NCBI GenBank assembly: GCA_964629825.1
Contig: CAZVUW010000087.1
Coordinates: 1-13,196, forward strand
DNA: 13,196 bases
Reading direction: 5' to 3'
From: CAZVUW01 sp964629825
GTDB taxonomy: Bacteria; Actinomycetota; Nitriliruptoria; Euzebyales; Egibacteraceae
Under the pieces are notes generated by a model. It was not told the origin of the DNA and did not search any database. It saw only the letters and a program-made list of their open reading frames with translations. How positions within the stretch are numbered: position 1 is the stretch's first letter; each line of letters starts with the position of its first letter. Made by a program: the position numbers and the translations under genes. Positions 1-7,432 of the stretch are shown piece after piece.

Positions 1-1
1 C

Positions 2-466
2 ACGGTCGACTTCCGCCAGACCGTGGTGATCATGACCTCCAACCTCGGCAGCCACCTGCTGCTGGACGCCACCGAGCCGGACGAGGTCACCCGCGAGCGC
101 GTGCTGGCCGTCGTGCGCGAGCACTTCCGGCCGGAGTTCCTGAACCGCCTCGACGAGATCCTGGTCTTCCACCGGCTCGACCGCGATGACCTCAGGGCGA
201 TCGTCGACGTGCAGCTCCGCCGGGTCCGCGAGCGCTTCGCCCAGCGCGATCTGGGCCTGGAGGTCACCGACGCGGCCAAGGACTGGCTCGCCGAGCGCGG
301 CTACGACCCGGTGTACGGCGCGCGGCCGCTGAAGCGGGTCCTGCGCTCCGAGCTCGAGGACCGGGTCGCGCTGGCGCTGCTAGACGGCCGGATCAGCGAG
401 GGCTCGACCGTGAAGGTGGACGTGGCCGACGGCGATCTGGAGATCAGTGCCGCGGCCGCCGCCTGA
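2..466 (+). CDS. clpB: ATP-dependent disaggregase ClpB, C-terminal part (5' end outside window)
   Basis: This is the end of the Hsp100 AAA+ chaperone that, with DnaK, pulls proteins out of aggregates in the cytoplasm. The frame is open from base 2, so the gene starts before the window. What is visible is the end of the second AAA+ module: the TVDFR stretch leading to VIMTSNLGS (sensor-1 Asn), then FRPEFLNRLDE with the arginine-finger Arg, and the D2 small domain with GYDPVYGARPLKR (sensor-2 GAR). These match ClpB more closely than ClpA or ClpC. The protein ends with a short Ala-rich tail (SAAAAA). The stop is at 464-466. A 104-bp intergenic stretch separates it from the next gene. There is no clear intrinsic terminator; a 5-bp stem (538-542 with 550-554) is the only small hairpin. 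Confidence 0.92.
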   Translation, partial: TVDFRQTVVIMTSNLGSHLLLDATEPDEVTRERVLAVVREHFRPEFLNRLDEILVFHRLDRDDLRAIVDVQLRRVRERFAQRDLGLEVTDAAKDWLAERGYDPVYGARPLKRVLRSELEDRVALALLDGRISEGSTVKVDVADGDLEISAAAAA

Positions 467-551
467 CGGTGCGGTCTGGCTGCCGGGGGCCGCGGGCGTA
501 GGCGCTAGCGGGGTGCGGCGGGTGTAGACGCCTGACGGCCCCCTCCGACGG

Positions 552-575
552 GGCATGCCTACCATGTGGCATGCC
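552..575 (+). promoter_or_regulatory. Probable leaderless promoter with duplicated GGCATGCC palindrome
   Basis: A TANNNT-type -10 box (TACCAT, 560-565) lies 5 nt before the ATG at 571, a spacing that would start transcription at or next to the start codon. No Shine-Dalgarno sequence precedes that ATG. The -10 box is flanked by two identical 8-bp perfect palindromes, GGCATGCC, at 552-559 and 568-575; the second covers the start codon. They could be regulator half-sites or an 8-bp stem with an 8-nt loop. No convincing -35 box is seen. This is inference from sequence only. Confidence 0.45.
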
Positions 576-2391
576 CCGGCTGCGCAGCCGCGTGCCGATC
601 GTCGTGTGGCTGCTGGTAGCGGTCCACACGCTTCTGCTGCTGCTCTGGAGCGTCCTGGTGCCGCCCTGGCGCGCACCCGACGAGCCGCACCACCTCGACA
701 TGGTCTTCGCCGCCCGCAGCGGGCAGGGCTGGCCGGGCCCGGGCGAACGCCAGATCAGCGCGCGCATCACCGGGACCTTCCCGCTGTCGGGCTTCGCGTT
801 CGAGGGTGTCCGGGACCTTGACCCCCTGCGCGCGGAGGATGCGCCGCCGCGGGGTCGCCGCCCGTCCTTCCCGGAGGTGGCGGTGGACGGCCCCTCCGGC
901 GCGGACAACTGGCTGTGGCAGCACCCTCCGCTCTACTACGCCGCAGTGGGCTCGACCCTGTCCGTGCTGGAGACGCTCGTGCCCGGCGCGGCCGGCTGGT
1001 CATGGGACACCGAGTTGGCCGTTGCGCGACTGCTGAGCGTCCTCATCGTCGCCTGGCTGCCTCTGCTCGCCTGGGCCGCGGCGGCTCGGCTGGGGGCGTC
1101 GCCGGCCGTGGCGCTGACCGCGGCGGTCGTATCGCTGGCCGTGCCGCAGCTGAGCCACATCGGCTCGACCGTCAACAACGACAACCTGCTGATCGCGCTG
1201 ACGGGCGTGCTGACCTTGCTGGTGGTCGGCGTGGCCCGGGGCGATGTGCGGCGGCGGACCGCCCTGGCTGCCGGGAGCGTGTGCGGGCTGGCCCTGCTGA
1301 CCAAGGGCTCGGCGGTGGTGCTGGCCGCCTGGCTGGTGGCGGCCTACGCGCTGGCCGCCAGGAGCGCGGGACGGCGAGCGGCGCTGCGCTCTGGAGCGAC
1401 AGCGCTGGCCGCGATGCTCCTGGCAGGAGGCTGGTGGCTGCTGCGCAACATCGCGGTCTACGGAACCATCCAGCCGTCCTCGTTCGGCCGAGAGGCTCGG
1501 GCCGGCTTCGAGCCCGACATGGTGGAGTGGGCCTCGACCTTCGCCCGCTGGATGGTCGAGCGCTTCTGGGGCTCGTTCGGCTGGTACCAGGTTGCGCTGC
1601 CTTCGGTGCTGGTGTGGGTCGCGGCCGGGGTCGTCTTGGTGGCGGTTGTCATCGCGTTGCTGCGGCACCGCGGCGATGAGCGGCTCGATCTCCTGCTGCT
1701 GCTCGCGCCGATGGCCGGGTTGCTGGCCGCCGTCGCCTGGCAGGCCGGCCGGCTGTACGCGGACACGGGGTTCTTCGCCGCCATCCAGGGCCGCTACCTG
1801 TTCCCGGGGGTTGTGGGCCTCGCGGTGGTCGCGGCGGCGGGCCTGACATCCCTCCTCGCCACACCCGATTCGCAACGGCCCGATTCGCAACGGCTGGACN
1901 NNNNNNNNNNNNNNNNNNNNNNNNNNNNNNNNNNNNNNNNNNNNNNNNNNNNNNNNNNNNNNNNNNNNNNNNNNNNNNNNNNNNNNNNNNNNNNNNNNNA
2001 CCGTCGGGGGGAGGGCCGTCGGGGGCGGGAGGACCGGGACGGCCGGGCGGATCGGGGGGACCGGGAGGACCGGGAGGACCGGGTGGCATGGGTGCCGCTG
2101 GGCGCCCTGGCCGGGGCGGTACTTCTGCAGGGCGCGGGGATTGCCGCCGTGATCCGTGGCTTCTGGGCTGCCGAGGGCGGTGGGCGCCTGGCCGCGGTGC
2201 TGGCCTGGTCTCCCTGGCCCGCCGCGGTACCGCTGGTGGTCGCCGCATTGCTCTTGGTGACGTTGGGCGCTGCGGGATGGGGCTTGCGCCCCCGGCACGC
2301 GGATGGCTGGACGGTTGGGTGGCTGATCGGCCATCCAACCGTCCACCCAACCGAGGAGGGCGCGCGCAGGGCGCATGAGGAGCAAGCGTGA
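571..2391 (+). CDS. DUF2142-type polytopic membrane protein (GT-C-like), interrupted by assembly gap
   Basis: Large multi-spanning inner-membrane protein. An N-terminal helix (residues ~8-30) is followed by an extracytoplasmic loop with the DUF2142-like motif WRAPDEPHH (33-41) and QHPPLYY (~117-123). Later come VNNDNLL (~201-207), RFWGSFGW (~331-338) and IQGRYLFPG (~405-413). DUF2142 proteins resemble GT-C glycosyltransferases and often sit in cell-surface polysaccharide loci; the acidic PDE loop motif fits a catalytic or sugar-lipid binding role, but the substrate is unknown. The 100-N gap begins at codon 444. The reading frame downstream of it is supported by similarity to the next gene (LAWSP region), so the gene is probably intact, but its true length is unknown. 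Short-period repeats abut both gap edges. The last ~30 residues are encoded by a 52-bp palindrome. It overlaps the paralogous next gene by 17 nt, so the two are likely cotranscribed. Confidence 0.75.
   Translation: MPRLRSRVPIVVWLLVAVHTLLLLLWSVLVPPWRAPDEPHHLDMVFAARSGQGWPGPGERQISARITGTFPLSGFAFEGVRDLDPLRAEDAPPRGRRPSFPEVAVDGPSGADNWLWQHPPLYYAAVGSTLSVLETLVPGAAGWSWDTELAVARLLSVLIVAWLPLLAWAAAARLGASPAVALTAAVVSLAVPQLSHIGSTVNNDNLLIALTGVLTLLVVGVARGDVRRRTALAAGSVCGLALLTKGSAVVLAAWLVAAYALAARSAGRRAALRSGATALAAMLLAGGWWLLRNIAVYGTIQPSSFGREARAGFEPDMVEWASTFARWMVERFWGSFGWYQVALPSVLVWVAAGVVLVAVVIALLRHRGDERLDLLLLLAPMAGLLAAVAWQAGRLYADTGFFAAIQGRYLFPGVVGLAVVAAAGLTSLLATPDSQRPDSQRLDXXXXXXXXXXXXXXXXXXXXXXXXXXXXXXXXXXRRGEGRRGREDRDGRADRGDREDREDRVAWVPLGALAGAVLLQGAGIAAVIRGFWAAEGGGRLAAVLAWSPWPAAVPLVVAALLLVTLGAAGWGLRPRHADGWTVGWLIGHPTVHPTEEGARRAHEEQA
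1864..1893 (+). repeat. 15-bp tandem repeat, two exact copies, at left edge of gap
   Basis: The unit CCCGATTCGCAACGG occurs at 1864-1878 and again at 1879-1893, followed by CTGGAC and then the gap. Fifteen bases equal five codons, so the array stays in frame and encodes PDSQR repeats. The array probably continues into the gap and may be why assembly failed there. Confidence 0.85.
1900..1999. other. Assembly gap of exactly 100 N
   Basis: One hundred consecutive N bases, a common placeholder for a gap of unknown length. It falls inside the first DUF2142-type gene, in what should be the short loop between the helix after the GRYLFPG motif and the final helix pair. Frame continuity across it cannot be judged from the N count. 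Confidence 0.98.
2001..2083 (+). repeat. GC-rich short-period repeats at right edge of gap
   Basis: CCGTCGGGGG occurs at 2001-2010 and 2016-2025, again a 15-bp period. It is followed by a 9-bp unit GGACCGGGA at 2058-2066 and 2067-2075, with a partial third copy at 2076-2083. All are multiples of three bases and encode an Arg/Gly/Asp/Glu low-complexity stretch (RRGEG, RRGRE, DREDRED). The paralogous next gene has only a short GGRDRR loop at this place, so this looks like an in-frame expansion. Confidence 0.8.
2301..2352 (+). repeat. 52-bp near-palindrome, copy A (dispersed element)
   Basis: A self-complementary element centred on GATC (2325-2328). By hand comparison 22 of 26 base pairs across the dyad are complementary. 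It matches 12829-12880 at 45 of 52 positions with no gaps. Its half-arm reads GGATGGCTGGACGGTTGGGT, and the other arm is nearly its reverse complement. It lies inside the 3' end of the first DUF2142-type gene, where it encodes GWTVGWLIGHPTVHPT. It ends just before the GAGGAGGG that may serve as ribosome binding site for the next gene. Such dispersed palindromes resemble REP-type or RPE-type elements. Confidence 0.8.
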
Positions 2392-4075
2392 GCGGCCGAG
2401 GGCGCGGGGGCCGCGCGGGATGAGCGGACGCTGGCGAGGTGTGCCTGCCGCCGTGTGGCTGCTGGTGCTCCTGAACCTCGGGCTCCTGGCGGGCTACGCG
2501 GTGCTCGTGCCGACCTGGCGGGCACCGGACGAGCCGCAGCACACCGACCTCGTCTTCGCGGTGCGCGACGGCGGCGGCTGGCCCGGGCGGGGAGAGCGTC
2601 GGCTGACCGCTCGGATCATCCGCTCCTACGACAACGCCCAGTTCGACTTCGAGGGGCGGCGGACCGAGCCGCGGCTCGAGGCCAGCCGAGCCGTTCCGCG
2701 CGGGGAGCGGCCGACCTTCGCCGAGATCGCGCCCGACGACAACATCGGCAGCCGCAACGGCCAGTTCCAGCACCCGCCGCTCTACTACCTGACCGTCGCC
2801 ACGGCCTTCACCTTCGTCAGCTCGCTGGTGCCGGGCGCCGAGGGCTGGAGCTACGACGTCGTCCTGGTCGTGCTGCGGCTGGTCGGCGCGCTGCTGGTGG
2901 CGCCGCTGCCCCTGCTCGCATACCTGACCGCCCGCCGGGTCGGCGCACGCGAGACCGTCGCGGTGGCCGCGGCCGCTGTGCCGCTGGCCGTGCCGGGCCT
3001 GACGCACATCGGCGCGGCGGTGAACCCCGATGCGCTGCTGATCCCTGCCGTGGGCGTCCTTACGGTGCTGCTGGCGGGGGTGGCGCGCGGGGATCTCCGG
3101 CGCAGGACCGCGCTGACCGTCGGGGTCGCGACGGGCGTCGCGCTGCTGTCCAAGGGCCTCGCGCTGTTCACCCCCGCGATGGTCATCGCGGCCTACTGGC
3201 TCGGCGCCGCGGCGCCCGATCCCACCTGGCGGAAGTCCGCGGCGGTGGACCGGCGCTGGCGCGCTGCTGCCATGGTGCGGGTGGTCCAGGCCGGGGCGGT
3301 GAGCTTCATCTGCGGCGGCTGGTGGTGGCTGCGCAACCTGATCGTGCACGGTGCGATCCAGCCGACCGGGGCGGCGATCCCGCCGGCGCCGGAGGGCTTC
3401 ACCCCCAGCCCCATCGAGTGGCTCGGCGCCGTGGTGAGCCTGATCCCGCCGCGCTGGTGGGGCTCGTTCGGCTGGTACCAAGCCGAGCTGCCGCCCGCCC
3501 TTGCGTGGGTGGCGACGGCCGCCGTGGCCGTCGCGGTCATCGCCGCCTTCGCGCTGCGCCGCAGCGGCGCCCCGCCACGGCGGCTGCTGGCGCTCCTCCT
3601 GGTGCCCCTCGCGGGCACTCTCGGCATCGTCGCGGTCGGCGCCTGGGGTTACTACGCCGAGTCGAGCCTGACGCCGGGGCTGCAGGGCCGCTACCTGTAC
3701 GCGGGCGTGGTGGGTCTGGCGGTGGTCGTGGCGTGCGGGCTCGGCCGTCTGGTCGGCGGTCGTGACCGCCGCCTCGGGCTGGCGGTGCTGGGCGCGGCCG
3801 CGGTGCTGCAGGTGGTGGCCGTGCTGGTGATCGCCACGCGCTGGTACGGCATCCCGGGCGTGCGCAGCCCGGCCGCGACGCTGGCCGGCTTTCTGGCCTG
3901 GTCGCCCCTCGGGCGGCTCGGCCTGTCCTGCATCGTGGCGCTAGTCGCGGTTGGAGGGATCGGGGCGCTGGTGGCGCTGATGGGTCCTCCGCGGTGGCTG
4001 CTCAGCCCGCCGTCCGCGCGCGCAGGCGGGCGCCGAGCGCGGAGGCGAGCAGCAGACCCAGCCCCAGGACGCTGA
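2375..4075 (+). CDS. DUF2142-type polytopic membrane protein, paralogue of the preceding gene
   Basis: Second copy of the same family: PTWRAPDEPQH (~46-56), QHPPLYYL (~132-139), VNPDALL (~216-222), RWWGSFGWYQ (~360-369), LQGRYLYAG (~436-444) and LAWSP (~507-511). All align in order with the upstream gene, which indicates a tandem duplication that has diverged considerably. Many helices are expected, with the acidic PDE loop outside the membrane, so a GT-C-like role in surface glycan assembly is a reasonable guess. Two starts are possible. ATG 2375 has GAGGAGGG upstream at a long spacing of ~14 nt and overlaps the previous gene. ATG 2420 (MSGRW) gives an N terminus that aligns better with the paralogue. 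The last ~25 residues, Arg/Ala-rich, are read from DNA that also encodes the end of the convergent YfhO-type gene (74-nt overlap). Confidence 0.8.
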   Translation: MRSKRERPRARGPRGMSGRWRGVPAAVWLLVLLNLGLLAGYAVLVPTWRAPDEPQHTDLVFAVRDGGGWPGRGERRLTARIIRSYDNAQFDFEGRRTEPRLEASRAVPRGERPTFAEIAPDDNIGSRNGQFQHPPLYYLTVATAFTFVSSLVPGAEGWSYDVVLVVLRLVGALLVAPLPLLAYLTARRVGARETVAVAAAAVPLAVPGLTHIGAAVNPDALLIPAVGVLTVLLAGVARGDLRRRTALTVGVATGVALLSKGLALFTPAMVIAAYWLGAAAPDPTWRKSAAVDRRWRAAAMVRVVQAGAVSFICGGWWWLRNLIVHGAIQPTGAAIPPAPEGFTPSPIEWLGAVVSLIPPRWWGSFGWYQAELPPALAWVATAAVAVAVIAAFALRRSGAPPRRLLALLLVPLAGTLGIVAVGAWGYYAESSLTPGLQGRYLYAGVVGLAVVVACGLGRLVGGRDRRLGLAVLGAAAVLQVVAVLVIATRWYGIPGVRSPAATLAGFLAWSPLGRLGLSCIVALVAVGGIGALVALMGPPRWLLSPPSARAGGRRARRRAADPAPGR

Positions 4076-6422
4076 GCCAGACCCCTGCGGTCAGCCCCGG
4101 CGCCTCGTAGGTGAGGACGACATCTCGCTCGCCGGGGGGGACGACGACGCCGACGAAGAGGTGATCGACGGTCACAACATCGGCTGGCGCGCCGTCGACG
4201 GTCGCCGTCCAGCCGGGCGTGTCCGCGTCAAGCACGACCAAGACGGCGCCCTCGTCCGATTCGACGCGCGCGCTGGTGCGTGCCCCCTTCATCCGCCATC
4301 TGCGCACCACCGCGGAGTCGCCCTCGGGCAGGTCGACGGAGGAGGTGGTCTCGACATGCGCGACACGGTCGAGCGCCTCGACGCCGGCGCGTTCCAGGGC
4401 GTCGTCGGCCTGGCCGAAGCCGACCGCCTCGGCACGCGGGACGGCGGACACCAGCGGTCGTGCGTGCGGGTTCAAGAGCAGCCGCACGCCGTCAAGCCGT
4501 CGTTCAGACCAGCCAGGCGGCGGCCCGCCCTCGCCCTCGGGGGCGAGCACGGCCCTCACCCCCGCAGCCGACAGCCACGGCTCCCAGCGGTCGACGTTCT
4601 CGAGCGTGAGATCCCAGCGGGTGGGGGAGTGGAAGACCGCGCCCAGCTCCTGGAGGACCTCGCGCTGGCGCTCGGTGAGGAACCCGCGGCTGCGGAAGTC
4701 GTTGATGCCGTACTCGAGGTTGGTGTTGGCGTGCCCGACCTCGTCGGCGCCGGCGACCCGGTGGGTCCGGGACAGCTCGCGCAGCTCGGCGGTGCCGGGT
4801 GCGTCCGGGAAGAGGTCCTGGCGCGGCACCTGGACGTTCCAGCCGCCCGCGAACGAGATCATGTCCAGCGCCACCAAGCTCGCCAGCAGCGCGGCCGCCG
4901 CGGGTGGTGCGCCCAGCGCCGCCCGCTCCGGAAGCCTCCGCGCGGCGAGCGCACCAAGCGCCACGACGATCGCCGCCCCTGCCAGCAGCCAGAAGCGGCG
5001 CAGCGCCGCATTGATCGCGACGGCGCGTGCCTCCGGGAAGCGCTCGGGCCCCAGGCGCTCGAACGCCAGGTCGGACAGCTCCCGGACGGCCCCGCTGAAG
5101 ACGATGAGCGCGGCCAGGGCGGCGAGGCCGACCGCGATCGCCACCGCGACGCGGCGGTCCAGCCGGGCACGACCTCGGCACCAGCGCAGAGCGGCGTCGG
5201 CGCCCAGACCTCCGACGACGGCCACGCACAGCCCGAGCAGGGACTGCGCGCGCGCAGGCGAGTTGGTGGCGAGGCTCGGAACCAGCCCGAGCAGGCTGAG
5301 CAGCGGCGGGAACCCGTAGGCCGCGAGACCGGCGCCGATCCCCAGCCCGGTGAACAGCCACACCCCGGACCGGCGCGGTCGCAGCGCCCAGGCCACCGAG
5401 ACCAGCGCTAGGGTCACCGCGCCCGCGTATCCGACCGTCTCCACGTACGCGCCCGGAAGCCAGCGGTCGTAGTGGACGACATCGCCGAAGACGTCGGGGA
5501 CGACCATGGTCCACAGCGAGGTGGTCGTGAGGTGCGCCTGCAGGGCCGAGGCCCGGGCGCTCAGGTCGAGGGAGTCCAGCCAGGCGAGGCTCGGCAGGAG
5601 CGTGAACGCCACCAGCATCGTCCCGACGACCACACCGCCGCCGACGGCGATCGCGCGTGTCACCACGGCCGCGCCGCCGTGCTCGCGTGCGGCGACCAGG
5701 CCGTGCAGGGCCACGACGCCGGCGGCGATCAGGGCGTACAGCGTCACCGCCGGGAACCCGCCGAGCCACAGAGACGCCACGGCGATCGCCACGGCGGGTC
5801 CGCTCCACCACGGCGGGGCCGCACCGGTCGTGGCCTTTCGGACCGCCCAGAGCAGCCAGGGGATCACCGCACCGACATGCGACTGGGGCCACCCGAGCCA
5901 GCCGACCATGTAGCCGCACAACCCGAAGGACAGCCCCGCCACGGTCGCTCCCGCACGGCCGGCGCCGAGTCCCCGCACCAGGAGGTAGGCCCCGACCATC
6001 GCCGCGTACAGCCGCAGCGCCATCGACCACGACCAGGCCAGGTCGAACGGCAGGACCAGCGCCGGCAGGTTGAACGGGCTGAGAGCCCCCCAGCCGATGA
6101 ACTGCACCCCCGGATAGCCGAGGCCGATGCCGCGCAACCAGGTCACGACCTCGCCGCCGCGCAGGCGCGTCAGCAGCTCGTTCTGCACCGGGTAGTACTG
6201 GTCGACCGTGTCGCGCAGCTCGAGGTTCAGCGGCGGCTCGGTCTGCTGCAGCCGCCAGGGGAGCTGGTGCAGGTGCAGGTCATGCGCGAGCGCCACTCGG
6301 CTGCCGACCAGCGATGGGCCGAGCAGGACCGCAACGGCGAGCGCGAAGAGGAGGAACGGCGCGGCGGCCTGCGCTCGCGCCGGCCACGGCGAGGGGGGCT
6401 CCAGGGGCGGCTCAGCCGTCAT
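4002..6422 (-). CDS. YfhO-family membrane protein (putative GT-C glycosyltransferase)
   Basis: An 806-residue protein of YfhO-like architecture. The first membrane helix (~22-40) is followed by an extracytoplasmic loop with DTVDQYYPVQNELL (71-84) and the LGYPGVQFIGWGALSPFNLP region (~101-120). Then come about ten further hydrophobic segments up to ~525, a large soluble region (~530-775) with NLEYGINDFRSRGF (~568-581) and a beta-rich domain carrying PGWTATVDG (~736-744), and a final helix (~779-797). In Bacillus and Listeria, YfhO-type proteins are thought to transfer sugar from a lipid-phosphate donor, made by a CsbB-type enzyme, onto teichoic acid outside the cell. The acceptor here is unknown. 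The ATG at 6422 overlaps the stop of the upstream UPF0104 gene by 11 nt (ATGACGGCTGA), so translational coupling is likely. Its 3' end overlaps the convergent DUF2142-type gene. Confidence 0.8.
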   Translation of the reverse strand: MTAEPPLEPPSPWPARAQAAAPFLLFALAVAVLLGPSLVGSRVALAHDLHLHQLPWRLQQTEPPLNLELRDTVDQYYPVQNELLTRLRGGEVVTWLRGIGLGYPGVQFIGWGALSPFNLPALVLPFDLAWSWSMALRLYAAMVGAYLLVRGLGAGRAGATVAGLSFGLCGYMVGWLGWPQSHVGAVIPWLLWAVRKATTGAAPPWWSGPAVAIAVASLWLGGFPAVTLYALIAAGVVALHGLVAAREHGGAAVVTRAIAVGGGVVVGTMLVAFTLLPSLAWLDSLDLSARASALQAHLTTTSLWTMVVPDVFGDVVHYDRWLPGAYVETVGYAGAVTLALVSVAWALRPRRSGVWLFTGLGIGAGLAAYGFPPLLSLLGLVPSLATNSPARAQSLLGLCVAVVGGLGADAALRWCRGRARLDRRVAVAIAVGLAALAALIVFSGAVRELSDLAFERLGPERFPEARAVAINAALRRFWLLAGAAIVVALGALAARRLPERAALGAPPAAAALLASLVALDMISFAGGWNVQVPRQDLFPDAPGTAELRELSRTHRVAGADEVGHANTNLEYGINDFRSRGFLTERQREVLQELGAVFHSPTRWDLTLENVDRWEPWLSAAGVRAVLAPEGEGGPPPGWSERRLDGVRLLLNPHARPLVSAVPRAEAVGFGQADDALERAGVEALDRVAHVETTSSVDLPEGDSAVVRRWRMKGARTSARVESDEGAVLVVLDADTPGWTATVDGAPADVVTVDHLFVGVVVPPGERDVVLTYEAPGLTAGVWLSVLGLGLLLASALGARLRARTAG

Positions 6423-7305
6423 CGCGCCGAGGACGTCGGAGCGAGCGCAGACCGCCGCGAGCGGCCACGACCGCGGTCAGAGCCGCGTCGCTGGCGATGT
6501 GAACGACGCGGGTTCCGAGCGCAAAGGTCACCGCGCCGGCCTCGCCGAGGGCGGGGGAGACCAAGAGCAGCAGGCTCGCCTCTCGCACACCCAGACCCGC
6601 GGGCACGGGCAGGGCGAGCTGCCCCACGGTCCAGGCAGCGACGAAGCCCGAGCCGACGGTGATCGCATCCCCCGTCCCGCCCGACACGCCGTACCAGAGC
6701 GCCACACCCAGGACGGCCCACGCGACGGCGGTGAGCGCCAGGAGTGCAGCGGCAAGCCGATCGCCGAGCGAGCGCACCGCCAGGAAGCCCACGGCGGCGC
6801 TGGTGGCCACCCCGACCACCAGCCAGATGACCGCGGGCACTCCGAGCCAGTCCGCCAGCCGCCCCGCCACGGCGGCGCTGCCCACCATCCCCGCGCCACC
6901 GACCTGGAGCAGCGCGTGCCGGACCGTGACCGCCAGCCCGTGCCTGGTCGTCCCGCCGCGCTGCACGGTGCTGCCGACGATCCCCAGCACCGCCGAGCCG
7001 GGCACCGGCAGGTACTTGACCAGCTGCGCAGCCCCCCAGATCGGCAGGGCGGGGCCGCCGTAGATCGGGCGCAGGGTCAGCACCGAGGCAGCGTGATAGA
7101 CGCCGAAGCCCACCGCCAGCGCGGCGATGCGCGCGAGGCTCACGTCCTCCAGCCAGTTTGGCGCCTCCTCTCCGGCCGACCCCAGGCTGCGTGCCAGGAA
7201 GACGATCGCCCCCACGCCGACAAGCAGGCCGACGTAGCGCGCGGCGCGCGAGCCGAGCAGCGCATCGGCCCACGACTCGACGCGGCCGAGGAGGGTCGTG
7301 GTCAT
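6412..7305 (-). CDS. LPG_synthase_TM / UPF0104-family integral membrane protein
   Basis: A 297-residue, multi-helix membrane protein. Family-typical segments are WGAAQLVKYLPVPGSAVLG (~90-108), corresponding to the usual KY-P-G motif, and PVPAGLGVREASLLLL (~233-248), corresponding to PxGxGxRE. The family includes the membrane half of lysylphosphatidylglycerol synthases and stand-alone proteins often found beside family 2 glycosyltransferases. The catalytic aminoacyl-transferase domain of MprF is absent, so this is not an LPG synthase. A lipid-binding or flippase-like role in the glycosylation pathway is inference. The frame is open further upstream, but ATG 7305 (MTTTLLG) is chosen because the upstream residues are not hydrophobic and not family-like; GTG 7314 (VKGMTTT) is an alternative. 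AAGGGG lies directly before the ATG, which would favour the GTG only if another ribosome site existed; none is seen. It overlaps the next gene by 11 nt. Confidence 0.8.
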   Translation of the reverse strand: MTTTLLGRVESWADALLGSRAARYVGLLVGVGAIVFLARSLGSAGEEAPNWLEDVSLARIAALAVGFGVYHAASVLTLRPIYGGPALPIWGAAQLVKYLPVPGSAVLGIVGSTVQRGGTTRHGLAVTVRHALLQVGGAGMVGSAAVAGRLADWLGVPAVIWLVVGVATSAAVGFLAVRSLGDRLAAALLALTAVAWAVLGVALWYGVSGGTGDAITVGSGFVAAWTVGQLALPVPAGLGVREASLLLLVSPALGEAGAVTFALGTRVVHIASDAALTAVVAARGGLRSLRRPRRDDG

Positions 7306-7376
7306 CCCCTTCACTGTTGCAGAAGTTGCGCACCCGGGAGCGACACGGCTGGCCGCTGCGGCGCCGGTCGGGCATC

Positions 7377-7403
7377 CTCGCCGCTGCCGCGGCTCGCGGC
7401 GAG
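7377..7403 (+). other. 8-bp-stem hairpin in the 5' region of the thioesterase-like gene
   Basis: CTCGCCGC (7377-7384) pairs with GCGGCGAG (7396-7403) around an 11-nt loop, ending 29 nt before the ATG at 7433. It lies in the 127-bp divergent intergenic region (7306-7432), where no clear -35/-10 pair was found for either gene. In DNA this GC-rich such a stem may be chance. Confidence 0.35.
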
Positions 7404-7432
7404 CAGGTCGACCAGCAGGGAGCAGCGCCGCG

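Noticed and set aside
1864..2083. CRISPR array at the gap edges
   Set aside because: The repeats are 9-15 bp, directly adjacent without spacers, and in frame within a gene. No cas genes are nearby.
1649..3481. A 610-codon minus-strand open frame spanning the gap
   Set aside because: It crosses 100 N, is Pro/Arg-rich without motifs, and opposes two clear DUF2142-type genes.
4161..5411. Long plus-strand open frame opposite the YfhO-type gene
   Set aside because: Its translation is Arg/Ala/Gly-rich with no family motif, while the minus strand encodes a clear YfhO-like protein. Long antisense frames are expected in such GC-rich DNA.
6412..7305. Lysylphosphatidylglycerol synthase (MprF) assignment
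   Set aside because: Only the membrane-type domain is present; the C-terminal aminoacyl-transferase domain needed for lipid lysinylation is missing.
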